This document shows positions 26,812-35,363 of a DNA stretch of 64,000 nucleotides, piece after piece (the first letter of the stretch is position 1; every line of letters begins with the position of its first letter). The notes under the pieces are model-generated. The model saw only the letters and a program-made list of their open reading frames with translations, was not told the DNA's origin and did no database searches. The stretch spans positions 57,330-121,329 of the forward strand of contig PMES01000077.1 of assembly GCA_003154775.1 (NCBI GenBank). The letters run 5' to 3'. A program made the position numbers and the translations under genes. The DNA is from Acidobacteriota bacterium. Lineage in GTDB: Bacteria > Acidobacteriota > Terriglobia > Acidiferrales > UBA7541.

Positions 26812-28254
26812 TTGGCCAAGGTAAAACACATCCACATGATTGGGATTGCGGGTTCGGCCATGGCGCCGCTCGCCGGAATGCTGCGCGAACGCGGCTATCG
26901 CGTGACCGGGTCGGATGCGGGCGTCTATCCACCATCCTCCACGCTGCTCGAATCGCTGGGAATAGGGTTCTCCGCCAAGTTCGATGCCGCGAATCTTACG
27001 CCTGCGCCCGACCTGGTGGTGGTGGGCAACGCGATCTCTCGCGGCAACGTGGAAGTCGAGGAGATGCTCGACCGCAAGCTGAAATATCACTCCCTGCCGG
27101 AAATCCTTGAGGAAGAATTCCTCCCCGGAAAGCATTCCATCGTCGTCAGCGGCACACATGGAAAAACCACCACCACCGCCATGCTCGCCTGGATTTTTCA
27201 GGTGGCGGGGAAGAAGCCCAATTTTCTAGTGGGCGGCATCGCCGAAAATTTCGGCAAGAGCTACGGCCTCGGCGGCGGCGAAGAGTTCATTCTGGAAGGC
27301 GACGAATACGATTCCGCCTATTGGGACAAAGCCGCGAAATTTTTCCATTACCATCCGGATGACCTGATCATCACCTCGCTCGAATACGATCACGCCGATA
27401 TTTACGCCGATTTCGACGCCTACGAGTTGGCCTTTCGCCGGCTGGTCAATCTGGTGCCGCGGCGCGGGCGCATCGTCGTTTGGGGCGACGCGGATGCCGG
27501 CCAAGCGCTGCGCCACGCCACGGAAAAAGCCTTTTGCCCCGTGATTACGTATGGCCTGGAGAGCGGCAACGATTGGAGCGCCGCGGACGTGCAATCCGAC
27601 GGCGACGGCATGAAGTTTCGCGTCAAATACAAGGGCGAGGCTTACGGTGAATTTCGGCTGGCCGCCATCGGCCACCACAACGTTTTGAATGCGCTGGCGG
27701 CGCTGGTCATCGCGCGGGGGCGCGGGATCGGACGCGAGGCCCTGCAACAGGCGCTCGAAACCTTTCGCAGCGTGCGGCGTCGCATGGATGTGAAAGGCGA
27801 GGTGGACGGCATCGTGGTGGTTGACGATTTTGCGCATCATCCGACCGCCGTGCGCGCAACAATCGAAGCCGCGCGCCTGCGCTGGCCGGACCGCCGTTTG
27901 TGGGCGATTCTGGAGCCGCGATCGAATTCCATGCGCCGCCGCGTTTTTCAGGATGCCCTGCCACCGGCGCTGGCGCTGGGCGATCGCGCCCTGCTGGGCA
28001 GCGTGCATCGCGCCGGACAATTGAGCGAGGAGCAGCGCCTCGACCCGGAAACGGTCGCTGCCGCCGTTCGCAAGCTCGGGAAAGACGCGCGCGTCCTGCC
28101 GGGAGCGGATGCTATTGCCGATCTTCTCGCCGCCGAAGCGCGCCCCGGCGATTTGCTGCTGGTGATGTCCAATGGTAGCTTTGATGGCTTGTGCGAAAAG
28201 CTTCTGAAGAAATTGGCGGCAAAACAAATTCCCACCGGGGCTCAAGCAAAGTGA
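26812..28254 (+). CDS. mpl: UDP-N-acetylmuramate:L-alanyl-gamma-D-glutamyl-meso-DAP ligase
   Basis: A 480-residue Mur ligase that attaches recycled tripeptide directly to UDP-MurNAc. It has MIGIAGSAMAPLAGMLRERG, VVGNAISRGNVEVE, the P-loop SGTHGKTTTTAML, LEGDEYDSAYWDK and the C-terminal DDFAHHPTAVRATIEAAR. These features separate Mpl from MurC. TTG 26812 gives the family N-terminus. The next gene overlaps its stop (GTGA). Confidence 0.95.
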   Translation: MAKVKHIHMIGIAGSAMAPLAGMLRERGYRVTGSDAGVYPPSSTLLESLGIGFSAKFDAANLTPAPDLVVVGNAISRGNVEVEEMLDRKLKYHSLPEILEEEFLPGKHSIVVSGTHGKTTTTAMLAWIFQVAGKKPNFLVGGIAENFGKSYGLGGGEEFILEGDEYDSAYWDKAAKFFHYHPDDLIITSLEYDHADIYADFDAYELAFRRLVNLVPRRGRIVVWGDADAGQALRHATEKAFCPVITYGLESGNDWSAADVQSDGDGMKFRVKYKGEAYGEFRLAAIGHHNVLNALAALVIARGRGIGREALQQALETFRSVRRRMDVKGEVDGIVVVDDFAHHPTAVRATIEAARLRWPDRRLWAILEPRSNSMRRRVFQDALPPALALGDRALLGSVHRAGQLSEEQRLDPETVAAAVRKLGKDARVLPGADAIADLLAAEARPGDLLLVMSNGSFDGLCEKLLKKLAAKQIPTGAQAK

Positions 28255-30059
28255 CGCCAGGCGCGCGAAGGTTGCCGTATACAGCCGCAGCGGCGATTCT
28301 CTGCCTGTTTCTGGTTTCACCTCCGGCATTACGCGCGGAAATCCGCTACGCAGTTTCCCTCGCTCATCCGGAGCAGCACCTCTTTCACGTCTCCATCGAA
28401 ATTCCCGATGTTAAAGATGAATTGAAGCTGCAAATGGCCGCCTGGAACGCGCTCTACGAAATTCGCGATTTCAGCAGCCACGTGCAGCAAGTTCAGGCCT
28501 TCATGGACGGCCAACGTGTGCCCATCGAGAAGTTGGACAAGCTCACCTGGCACGTCAAAGGCAGCGGCACGGTCACCGTGCGCTACGACACGTTCTGGGA
28601 CGATCCCGGCCCGTTCAACTCCCAGCTCAACGGAGAGCACGCCTTCATCAATCCGGCGATGATTCTGCTGTATGTACCCGAGCGGCGCGCGGAAAAAAGC
28701 GTCATCACGCTCAGTGATGTGCCGGGTCAATGGCGTGTGGCTTCTGAAACGCTCAGTGGCGGGGTCCTGCAGAGCCAAACTTTCCTGCTGGAAGCGGCCA
28801 GCTACGACGCACTGGCGGATGCCCCGATTGAGGCGTCGAAATTCGAGGAGTTCACCCTGCCCGACGTTTCACCACCGGTTCGCGTGGTCATCCATGGCGA
28901 CAGTTGGAAAAAACACGATGTTGAAAGCGCGCTGCGCAAAATCGTCACTTACGAAGTCAAAATGATGGACGGCGCTCCTTACGACCACTACACCTTCATT
29001 TTCCACACGGGGAAAGCCGCTAACGGCGCCGGCGGTGGCATGGAGCACGCCAATTGCACCGCGATCTACGCATCGTCCGCGTCGTACCTGCAAAACGTCG
29101 CCGCGCACGAATTTTTCCACGCGTGGAACGTCAAGCGCATCCGCCCCGCCTCCCTTGAGCCCCTTGACTACACGCGCGAGATGTACACTGGCGCGTTGTG
29201 GTTCGCCGAAGGTGTCACCAACACCTATGGCGCCTACACGCTGGTGCGCACGGGCCTCTGGAGCAAGCAGGAGTTTTACCAGGACCTCAGCGGCCAGATC
29301 AGCGAACTCGAAGGCCGCCCTGCCGAGCAGTGGCAAAGCGCGGAGCAATCCAGCCTGGACGCCTGGCTGGAGAAGTACGCGCTCTACAACCAGCCGCAGC
29401 GCAGCGTTTCGTATTACACCAAGGGCCAAGTCCTTGGGATTCTGCTTGACATCATCATTCGCGACCGCACGGACAACCAGAAGAGCCTCGACGACGTCCT
29501 CCGCACCATGAACCGGGACTTCGCCAAGGAAGGGAAGTTCTATCGCGACAGTCTGGACATACGGCTGACCGCGGAGAAGGTCACGGGCACTTCCCTTGAG
29601 GATTTCTTCGCCAAATACGTGAGTGGCGCAGAGCCCCTGCCATACATCGAACTGCTGGCTCGCGCCGGCCTCGAATTGCACCAGCGGGAAATCATCCACG
29701 CTGTAACGGGTTTAACCGCGGAACGCGATCCCAACGGCCCCTGGACCGTCCGAGCCGTGGATGCGGATGGACCCGCGGCAAAGAGCGGCCTGCTTGTCGG
29801 CGACGAAATTGTGCGCTGGAACAATGGCGAAGCTCCGCGCAGGCCGGAACACTGGCTCAGCCAGCAAAAACCGGGCGACACATTGCACCTGCGCGTGCGT
29901 CGCGACGATAAGGACCAGAACATCGACATTCGGCTCGGCGAACAGCGGGAAAAGTTTTACCAGGTTGCGGAGAGCGCGAATGCCGGCGATCGCGCGCGGC
30001 GCATTCGCGAGGGCATCCTGCGCGGCGGCACCGATCCGGTCACTGCCAGAAATCGCTGA
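28251..30059 (+). CDS. M61 family metallopeptidase with PDZ domain
   Basis: A 602-residue exported protein starting at GTG 28251, inside the mpl stop. It has a hydrophobic signal (AAAAILCLFLVSPPALRA) and an N-terminal beta domain. The M61 thermolysin-like domain carries HEFFHAWNVKRIRP (H286, E287, H290) and a downstream Glu in WFAEGVTN. A C-terminal PDZ domain has GPAAKSGLLVGDEIVRWNN. M61 enzymes are Gly/Ala-directed aminopeptidases. A paralogue lies at 35364-37220. Translational coupling to mpl suggests an envelope-linked role. Confidence 0.92.
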   Translation: MTPGARRLPYTAAAAILCLFLVSPPALRAEIRYAVSLAHPEQHLFHVSIEIPDVKDELKLQMAAWNALYEIRDFSSHVQQVQAFMDGQRVPIEKLDKLTWHVKGSGTVTVRYDTFWDDPGPFNSQLNGEHAFINPAMILLYVPERRAEKSVITLSDVPGQWRVASETLSGGVLQSQTFLLEAASYDALADAPIEASKFEEFTLPDVSPPVRVVIHGDSWKKHDVESALRKIVTYEVKMMDGAPYDHYTFIFHTGKAANGAGGGMEHANCTAIYASSASYLQNVAAHEFFHAWNVKRIRPASLEPLDYTREMYTGALWFAEGVTNTYGAYTLVRTGLWSKQEFYQDLSGQISELEGRPAEQWQSAEQSSLDAWLEKYALYNQPQRSVSYYTKGQVLGILLDIIIRDRTDNQKSLDDVLRTMNRDFAKEGKFYRDSLDIRLTAEKVTGTSLEDFFAKYVSGAEPLPYIELLARAGLELHQREIIHAVTGLTAERDPNGPWTVRAVDADGPAAKSGLLVGDEIVRWNNGEAPRRPEHWLSQQKPGDTLHLRVRRDDKDQNIDIRLGEQREKFYQVAESANAGDRARRIREGILRGGTDPVTARNR

Positions 30060-30108
30060 AGGGGCACTTGACCCGGCGCCGATGATTGGAGAGAGTTTTT
30101 CCTAGAGC

Positions 30109-30840
30109 ATGCTGCGTGGGGCTTTCATCTGCGTTTTTGTGACGCTGTACATCCTGGTGCTGGGGCCGCCGCTGCTCATCTACACCTTCGTTACCCGTCA
30201 TGTTGATCCGCTGTACTGGGCAGGCGTGAACGGCGTGATTTTTCTGGTGCGTTGCGTGGGCGTGCGCGTCCATGTGAAGGGCCTGGAACGCATTCCGCCC
30301 GGCACGTGCATTTTTGCCGCGAATCACACGAGCTCCGCGGACGCGCCCGCGGTGGTGTGGTCCATCCCGCGCCGCATCGCCATTCTGCTGAAGCGCTCGC
30401 TCTTCGAATATCCGATTGCGGGCCAGGCGTTTCATCTGGCGCAGTTCATTCCCGTGGACCGCTTCGACCGCGATTCCGCCATCGTAAGCATGGAAAAAGC
30501 CACGGAGGCGATTCGCGCGGGCCAGTCGTTCCTGATCTACCCCGAGGGCACGCGCAGCAGCGATGGGCGCTTGCAGGAACTGAAGAAGGGAACCGCGGTG
30601 ATGGCCATCAAGGCGGGTGTGCCGATCGTGCCCATTGCGTGCTCCGGCGCGCATCGCGTGATGGAGAAGCACAAGCTGAACATCAAGCCGGGCGAAATTC
30701 TGGTTGAGTTTCTCGCTCCCATTGACGCGTCACAATATACGTTTGAAGAGCGAGACGCGCTCACAAATCGCCTGCACGACGAACTTGCCGCGGCCCTCCC
30801 GCCCGATCAGCGGCCTTTGGGCTTCCCCGGGGCCACGTGA
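30109..30840 (+). CDS. plsC: 1-acyl-sn-glycerol-3-phosphate acyltransferase (PlsC-type)
   Basis: A 243-residue acyltransferase that makes phosphatidic acid at the inner membrane. An N-terminal hydrophobic helix precedes the NHTSSAD form of the NHx4D motif (N72, H73, D78). It also has FIPVDRFDR and the glycerol-phosphate-binding YPEGTRSSDG, then VPIVPIACSG. Size is typical. It starts 49 bases after the M61 gene in the same direction. Confidence 0.9.
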   Translation: MLRGAFICVFVTLYILVLGPPLLIYTFVTRHVDPLYWAGVNGVIFLVRCVGVRVHVKGLERIPPGTCIFAANHTSSADAPAVVWSIPRRIAILLKRSLFEYPIAGQAFHLAQFIPVDRFDRDSAIVSMEKATEAIRAGQSFLIYPEGTRSSDGRLQELKKGTAVMAIKAGVPIVPIACSGAHRVMEKHKLNIKPGEILVEFLAPIDASQYTFEERDALTNRLHDELAAALPPDQRPLGFPGAT

Positions 30841-30915
30841 GGCTGCTACGAGGTTCGCCGGCCCGAAACTCTCACGAGAAACAATTGTGAGTGTTAATCA
30901 AACACAGCGACGCAC

Positions 30916-31097
30916 TGTCATCCTGAGGGGCGCGCCGGGCGTTTACCCCGACCTGGTCGGGGCGCCCCGAAGGATCTCAACCGCAACGCGGTGCATGATT
31001 CCAAGGTTGAGGTCCTTCGGCAATCTCCGGTTTTGGGAGTCCGGTGGACTCCACCGGAGTCCTGGCACCGGACCTCATCGGATTGCCTCAGGATGAC
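30916..31097. repeat. TGTCATCCTGAGG long palindrome
   Basis: Starts TGTCATCCTGAGG with GCGCC-rich hairpins and CGAAGGATCTCAACC. It then turns to GGTTGAGGTCCTTCGG, a TCCGGTGGACTCCACCGGA hairpin and GCCTCAGGATGAC. It is a relative of the TGTCAT family with CCTGAGG/AAGGATCT in place of CCCGAG/GGATCTGC. It fills most of the plsC-lpxD gap, between convergent genes, where it may terminate both. Confidence 0.6.
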
Positions 31098-31160
31098 GAC
31101 GTTCTGCTGTCCTTGGACAATGGATAATCTACAGCTCAGGAGAAAGCGCCGCTAGCAACT

Positions 31161-32198
31161 TCACTTCTTCCCGCGCGCCTCCAACTCCGCCTCCAACTGC
31201 TGCACGCGCCGCTGCAATTCCGGCAAACGATTCAGCGCCGCCATCATCTTCAGCCACTCGCGGTTCTCCACGGCGGGATAGCCGGAATAGAGCGAACGCG
31301 GCGGAACATCGTTGGGCACGCCGCTTTGCGCCGTGATCACCGCGCCATCGCCGACGGTCAGATGTCCCGCCGTGCCCACCTGCCCCGCCAGAATGCAGTT
31401 GTCGCCAATGTGCGTCGAGCCCGCCAGGCCCACCTGACCGCATAGCATGGTGTTCGCGCCCACCTGCGAAGCATGGCCAACCAAGACCAGGTCATCAATC
31501 TTCGTGCCGCGGCCGATGCGCGTTTCGCCAACGGTGGCGCGGTCAATGCACGCGTTGGCTTGCACCTCGACGTCGTCCTCCAGAATCGCCGGTCCAGACT
31601 GCGCCATCTTGTGCCAGGAGCCGTCCGCGCGCTTGGCAAAACCCAGGCCGTCGCCGCCGATAATCACGCCGTTCTGCAGGATCACGCGATCACCGATGCG
31701 GCAATGTTCGCGCACCACCGCATGCGCGTGCGCAAAAAAATGCGCGCCGATTTTCGCGCCACGGTAGAGGGTCACAAAACTATGCAGCACCGCGTTCGCG
31801 CCGAGCTCCACGTCCTCATCGACGAAACAATAGGGGCCGATATGCGCGCCAGCGCCAATCCGCGCTGAAGCCGCGATCACCGCGGTCGGGTGCACTCCCG
31901 GCGGGTACGCTGGCGGCTGATAGAACAGCTCAATTGCCTGCGCAAACGCAAGGTAAGGATTGCCCGTGCGCAAGGCCGCCAGCGGTGCGAGCCCGGCGGC
32001 GCGTTCGAGAGCCACGCCATCTTCAACGAACACAGCCGAGGCCTGCGTCGTCTTCAGTTGCGGCGAGTAGCGCCGGTTCGCCAGAAATGTCGCTTCTCCG
32101 GAGCGGGCGTGATCAATCCCGGCAACGCCGCCAATCTCGATCGAAGGATCGCCTTCCAATCGGCAGTCAAGTTTTTGTGCCAGTTCCTGGAGTTTCAT
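31161..32198 (-). CDS. lpxD: UDP-3-O-acylglucosamine N-acyltransferase LpxD
   Basis: A 345-residue trimeric acyltransferase that adds the N-linked hydroxyacyl chain in lipid A synthesis. The N-terminal uridine-binding domain (GVAGIDHARSGEATFLANRR) leads to left-handed beta-helix hexapeptide repeats (about 110-300). These include NGVIIGGDGLGFAKRADG and the catalytic His region LVLVGHASQVGAN. A C-terminal coiled coil follows. ATG 32198 has GGAGG upstream; the open frame above it is not native. It indicates an LPS outer membrane. Confidence 0.95.
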   Translation of the reverse strand: MKLQELAQKLDCRLEGDPSIEIGGVAGIDHARSGEATFLANRRYSPQLKTTQASAVFVEDGVALERAAGLAPLAALRTGNPYLAFAQAIELFYQPPAYPPGVHPTAVIAASARIGAGAHIGPYCFVDEDVELGANAVLHSFVTLYRGAKIGAHFFAHAHAVVREHCRIGDRVILQNGVIIGGDGLGFAKRADGSWHKMAQSGPAILEDDVEVQANACIDRATVGETRIGRGTKIDDLVLVGHASQVGANTMLCGQVGLAGSTHIGDNCILAGQVGTAGHLTVGDGAVITAQSGVPNDVPPRSLYSGYPAVENREWLKMMAALNRLPELQRRVQQLEAELEARGKK

Positions 32199-32200
32199 GA

Positions 32201-32290
32201 ACGCTTCGCCTCCGCAAACAGTGAGTCTCGCACAGCGCCAAGAGGGAAGTACAGAAGCAGGATTTATTGGTGATGAGTCAGTTTCCGACG
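32201..32290 (+). repeat. 90-bp duplicated noncoding block, copy 1 (lpxD upstream)
   Basis: Begins ACGCTTCGCCTCCGCAAA and ends GTCAGTTTCCG. A copy lies at 37221-37311; by hand count about 78 percent of a 74-bp core matches. This copy contains the lpxD ribosome-binding site on the minus strand. It lies in the lpxD-M16 divergent gap. Confidence 0.55.
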
Positions 32291-32404
32291 ACCTGAATTG
32301 GCAGGACTTGGCCCCGGCCTCCAAGAAGCCAATTCTTTGCTAACATACTCACTCAACGCCCCATCCATTCAGCGGGGCTGATCTGTGTGAGCGGGAGGAA
32401 TACC

Positions 32405-35206
32405 TTGAGAAATACGACATTGAGAGGTCTGGCGAGTTTCCTTGTCGCGTTAATGCTAGCGATCTTTGGTTTCATTCCGGCATACGCTCAGTCCGAATCT
32501 GCTCCGAAGGCGCCCGCGGCCGCTTCGTCGAGCACGAAAATCCCCATCCCGGAGATCCCTTATACCAAGTTTGTGCTGGACAATGGCCTGACCGTCCTGG
32601 TTCACGAGGATCACAAAGCGCCGATCGTGGCTGTGAACACGTGGTACCACGTGGGCTCAAAGAACGAGAAACCGGGGAAAACCGGCTTTGCCCACCTGTT
32701 CGAGCACCTGATGTTCAGCGGCAGTGACAACTTCAATTACACCTACATCAACGCGATGGAACGCATCGGGGCCACAAACCTGAATGGCACGACGAACAGC
32801 GACCGCACCAATTATTTTGAAAACGTGCCCACCTCGATGCTCGACTATGTGCTGTTCGCCGAGAGCGACCGCATGGGCCATTTGCTCGGCGTTCTTGACC
32901 AGAAAAAACTGGACCTCCAACGCGGTGTGGTGCAGAACGAAAAACGCCAGGGCGAAAACCAACCTTACGGCGTCACCCGGCAACTCCTGACGGAGAACAC
33001 GTATCCGGTGGGCCATCCTTATTCCTGGACGACCATCGGCTCGATGAAGGACCTTGATGCGGCTTCTTTGAGTGACGTCCAGGAATGGTTTAAAACATAT
33101 TACGGCCCGAACAACGTCACGGTCGTCATCGCCGGCGACATTACTCCAGAAGTAGCGCGTCAAAAAGTCGAGAAGTATTACGGCGGGATTCCGCCCGGTC
33201 CGCCCATCTCCCATCAGGAAGTATGGGTGGCCAAACGGACTGGCACACACCGGGACTGGGTGCAGGATCGCGTGCCCCAGGCGCGTCTCTATCGCGTATG
33301 GAACGTGCCCCAGGCAGCTTCACCGGAAGAGGCATTGCTGGATCTGGCGGCGCAGGTTCTCGGCGCGGGTAAAACTTCGCGGCTCTACAAGCGCCTTGTT
33401 TACAAAGATCAGACGGCCACCAGCGCCACTGCGACCGAGACTAACAACGAGATCGCCGGGCAGTTTTATCTCACTTTGACCGCGAAGCCGGGCGGCGACC
33501 TGAAAAAAGTGGAAACGGCCGCGGATGAGGAGCTGCAAAATTTCCTGAAGAACGGACCGAGCGAAGCCGAGCTTCAACTGGCCAAGACGCAAATCTTCGG
33601 CCAATACGCGCGAATCATGGAGCGCATCGGCGGCTTTGGCGGCAAAAGCGACATCCTGGCACGCTGCCAGACTTTCACGGGGAATCCAGATTGTTACAAG
33701 GAGTATCTCAAGCGCATCCAGGCAGCCACACCCGCCACGGTGAAGAAGGCCGCGAACGACTGGCTGACTGATGGCGATTACATTCTGGAAGTGCAGCCGT
33801 ATCCCAGCAACCTGAAAGCAACTGCCCCAATCGATCGCTCGAAGGAGCCCGCACCCGGCTCCGCGATGTCGCTCAATCTTCCTGCCATGCAGAAAGCCAC
33901 GCTCTCCAACGGCTTGAAAATCGTCCTCGCGGAGCGCCACACGGCGCCGGTAGTGAACTTCTCGCTGCTGGTGCAAAGTGGTTACGCCGCGGACCCCGCG
34001 GATGCTCTGGGGACTTGCAGCTTCGCGCAGCGCATGCTTGAGGAGGGCACGCCCACGCGCGATTCGCTGAAAATCGGCGAAGAACTGGAATCGCTCAGCG
34101 CTGAATTCTCGGCCGGAGCCAATCCGGACTACGCGTCCGTCGATCTCAACGTCCTCAAGGTCAATATGGACAAGGCCCTCGAAATTTATGCCGACCTGAT
34201 CCTGCATCCCGCCTTCCCTCAAAAGGAGTTCGCGCGCTTGCAGAAGGACCGCCTTGCCGCCATTCAGCGGGAGAAGGTTACGCCCAACTCCATGGCGCTG
34301 CGCGTCGTGCCCACTCTGCTTTACGGCAAAGGACATCCCTACGCCGGGGCTTTCGTCGGCACGGGCACCGAATCCAGCGTGAGCAAGATGACCCGCGAGG
34401 ACCTGGCCAAATTCCACGACACCTGGTACAAGCCGAATAACGCCACGTTGCTCATTGTTGGCGATACGACCTTGGCCGAGATCACGCCCCAGCTCGAAAC
34501 GCTCTTCGGTTCATGGAAGGCGGGCGAAGTGGCCAAGAGGACCATCCCGGAGGTTCCAGAGCCGGGAAAAGATGTGGTCTATCTGATTGACCGCCCCGGC
34601 TCCGGGCAAAGTTTGATTGTCGCCGCGCAACTGGCGCCACCGTACAACGATCCCGACGAAGTGTCGTTGGATATGGTGAATGACATCTTTGGCGGAAACT
34701 TCAGTTCACGCATCAACATGAATCTGCGCGAGGACAAGCACTGGTCTTACGGCGTGCGCTCCCGCCTGCTGCCAGCCCGAGGAGAACGTCCCTACTTCAG
34801 TATTTCGCCGGTGCAGACGGACAAGACCAAAGAGTCCTTAGCCGAACTGGTGGCGGAGTACAAGAACATCGTTGGCGGCAAACCGATTATGGAGACGGAG
34901 CTCAAGGACGAGCAGTCCAACGCCACGCTAGGTCTGCCCGGAACGTTCGAGACTGTCCAGCAACTTTCCGGCGCGTACGGCACCATCCTGCAATACAACT
35001 TGCCGGAGGACTATTACAACACCTACACGCAGAAAGTGTTGGCGGTTACACCAGAGACCGCAAACGAAATCGCCAAAAAGTACATCCTGCCCAGCCATCT
35101 CGTCTGGGTGGTAGTGGGCGACATGAGCAAAGTCGAAGCGGGTATCCGCGAACTGAACATCGGCGAAGTCCACAAGATTGACGCCGATGGCAACCCAGTG
35201 CACTGA
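32405..35206 (+). CDS. M16 family zinc peptidase, two-domain, exported
   Basis: A 933-residue precursor with a signal peptide (FLVALMLAIFGFIPAYAQS). The N-terminal M16 half has the inverted zinc motif H97-L-F-E-H101 and a candidate third ligand E179 in QNEKRQ. The C-terminal half (from about 500, ATLSNGLKIVLAERH) lacks HxxEH and is the usual inactive partner. Such pitrilysin-like enzymes degrade peptides in the periplasm. TTG 32405 is chosen for the GGGAGG site seven bases upstream; GTG 32387 is an alternative. Confidence 0.92.
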   Translation: MRNTTLRGLASFLVALMLAIFGFIPAYAQSESAPKAPAAASSSTKIPIPEIPYTKFVLDNGLTVLVHEDHKAPIVAVNTWYHVGSKNEKPGKTGFAHLFEHLMFSGSDNFNYTYINAMERIGATNLNGTTNSDRTNYFENVPTSMLDYVLFAESDRMGHLLGVLDQKKLDLQRGVVQNEKRQGENQPYGVTRQLLTENTYPVGHPYSWTTIGSMKDLDAASLSDVQEWFKTYYGPNNVTVVIAGDITPEVARQKVEKYYGGIPPGPPISHQEVWVAKRTGTHRDWVQDRVPQARLYRVWNVPQAASPEEALLDLAAQVLGAGKTSRLYKRLVYKDQTATSATATETNNEIAGQFYLTLTAKPGGDLKKVETAADEELQNFLKNGPSEAELQLAKTQIFGQYARIMERIGGFGGKSDILARCQTFTGNPDCYKEYLKRIQAATPATVKKAANDWLTDGDYILEVQPYPSNLKATAPIDRSKEPAPGSAMSLNLPAMQKATLSNGLKIVLAERHTAPVVNFSLLVQSGYAADPADALGTCSFAQRMLEEGTPTRDSLKIGEELESLSAEFSAGANPDYASVDLNVLKVNMDKALEIYADLILHPAFPQKEFARLQKDRLAAIQREKVTPNSMALRVVPTLLYGKGHPYAGAFVGTGTESSVSKMTREDLAKFHDTWYKPNNATLLIVGDTTLAEITPQLETLFGSWKAGEVAKRTIPEVPEPGKDVVYLIDRPGSGQSLIVAAQLAPPYNDPDEVSLDMVNDIFGGNFSSRINMNLREDKHWSYGVRSRLLPARGERPYFSISPVQTDKTKESLAELVAEYKNIVGGKPIMETELKDEQSNATLGLPGTFETVQQLSGAYGTILQYNLPEDYYNTYTQKVLAVTPETANEIAKKYILPSHLVWVVVGDMSKVEAGIRELNIGEVHKIDADGNPVH

Positions 35207-35363
35207 GCGCGCTGGCCAGAAACTGACCGGGAGCGAGTTTATGCGCTGAAGAGGTGCGGAGGCCTGCGGCGTTTTCCGTTGCGGCGAGAAGCGCCGAAGA
35301 GCTGCTACAATTCCAGCGCCGTACGATTCCCGGTAATTCTTGCTTGGATTCTTTGGAGGGTTC

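Noticed and set aside
32199-32324. N-terminal extension of lpxD
   Set aside because: Residues are not LpxD-like, while ATG 32198 has GGAGG and the standard N-terminus.
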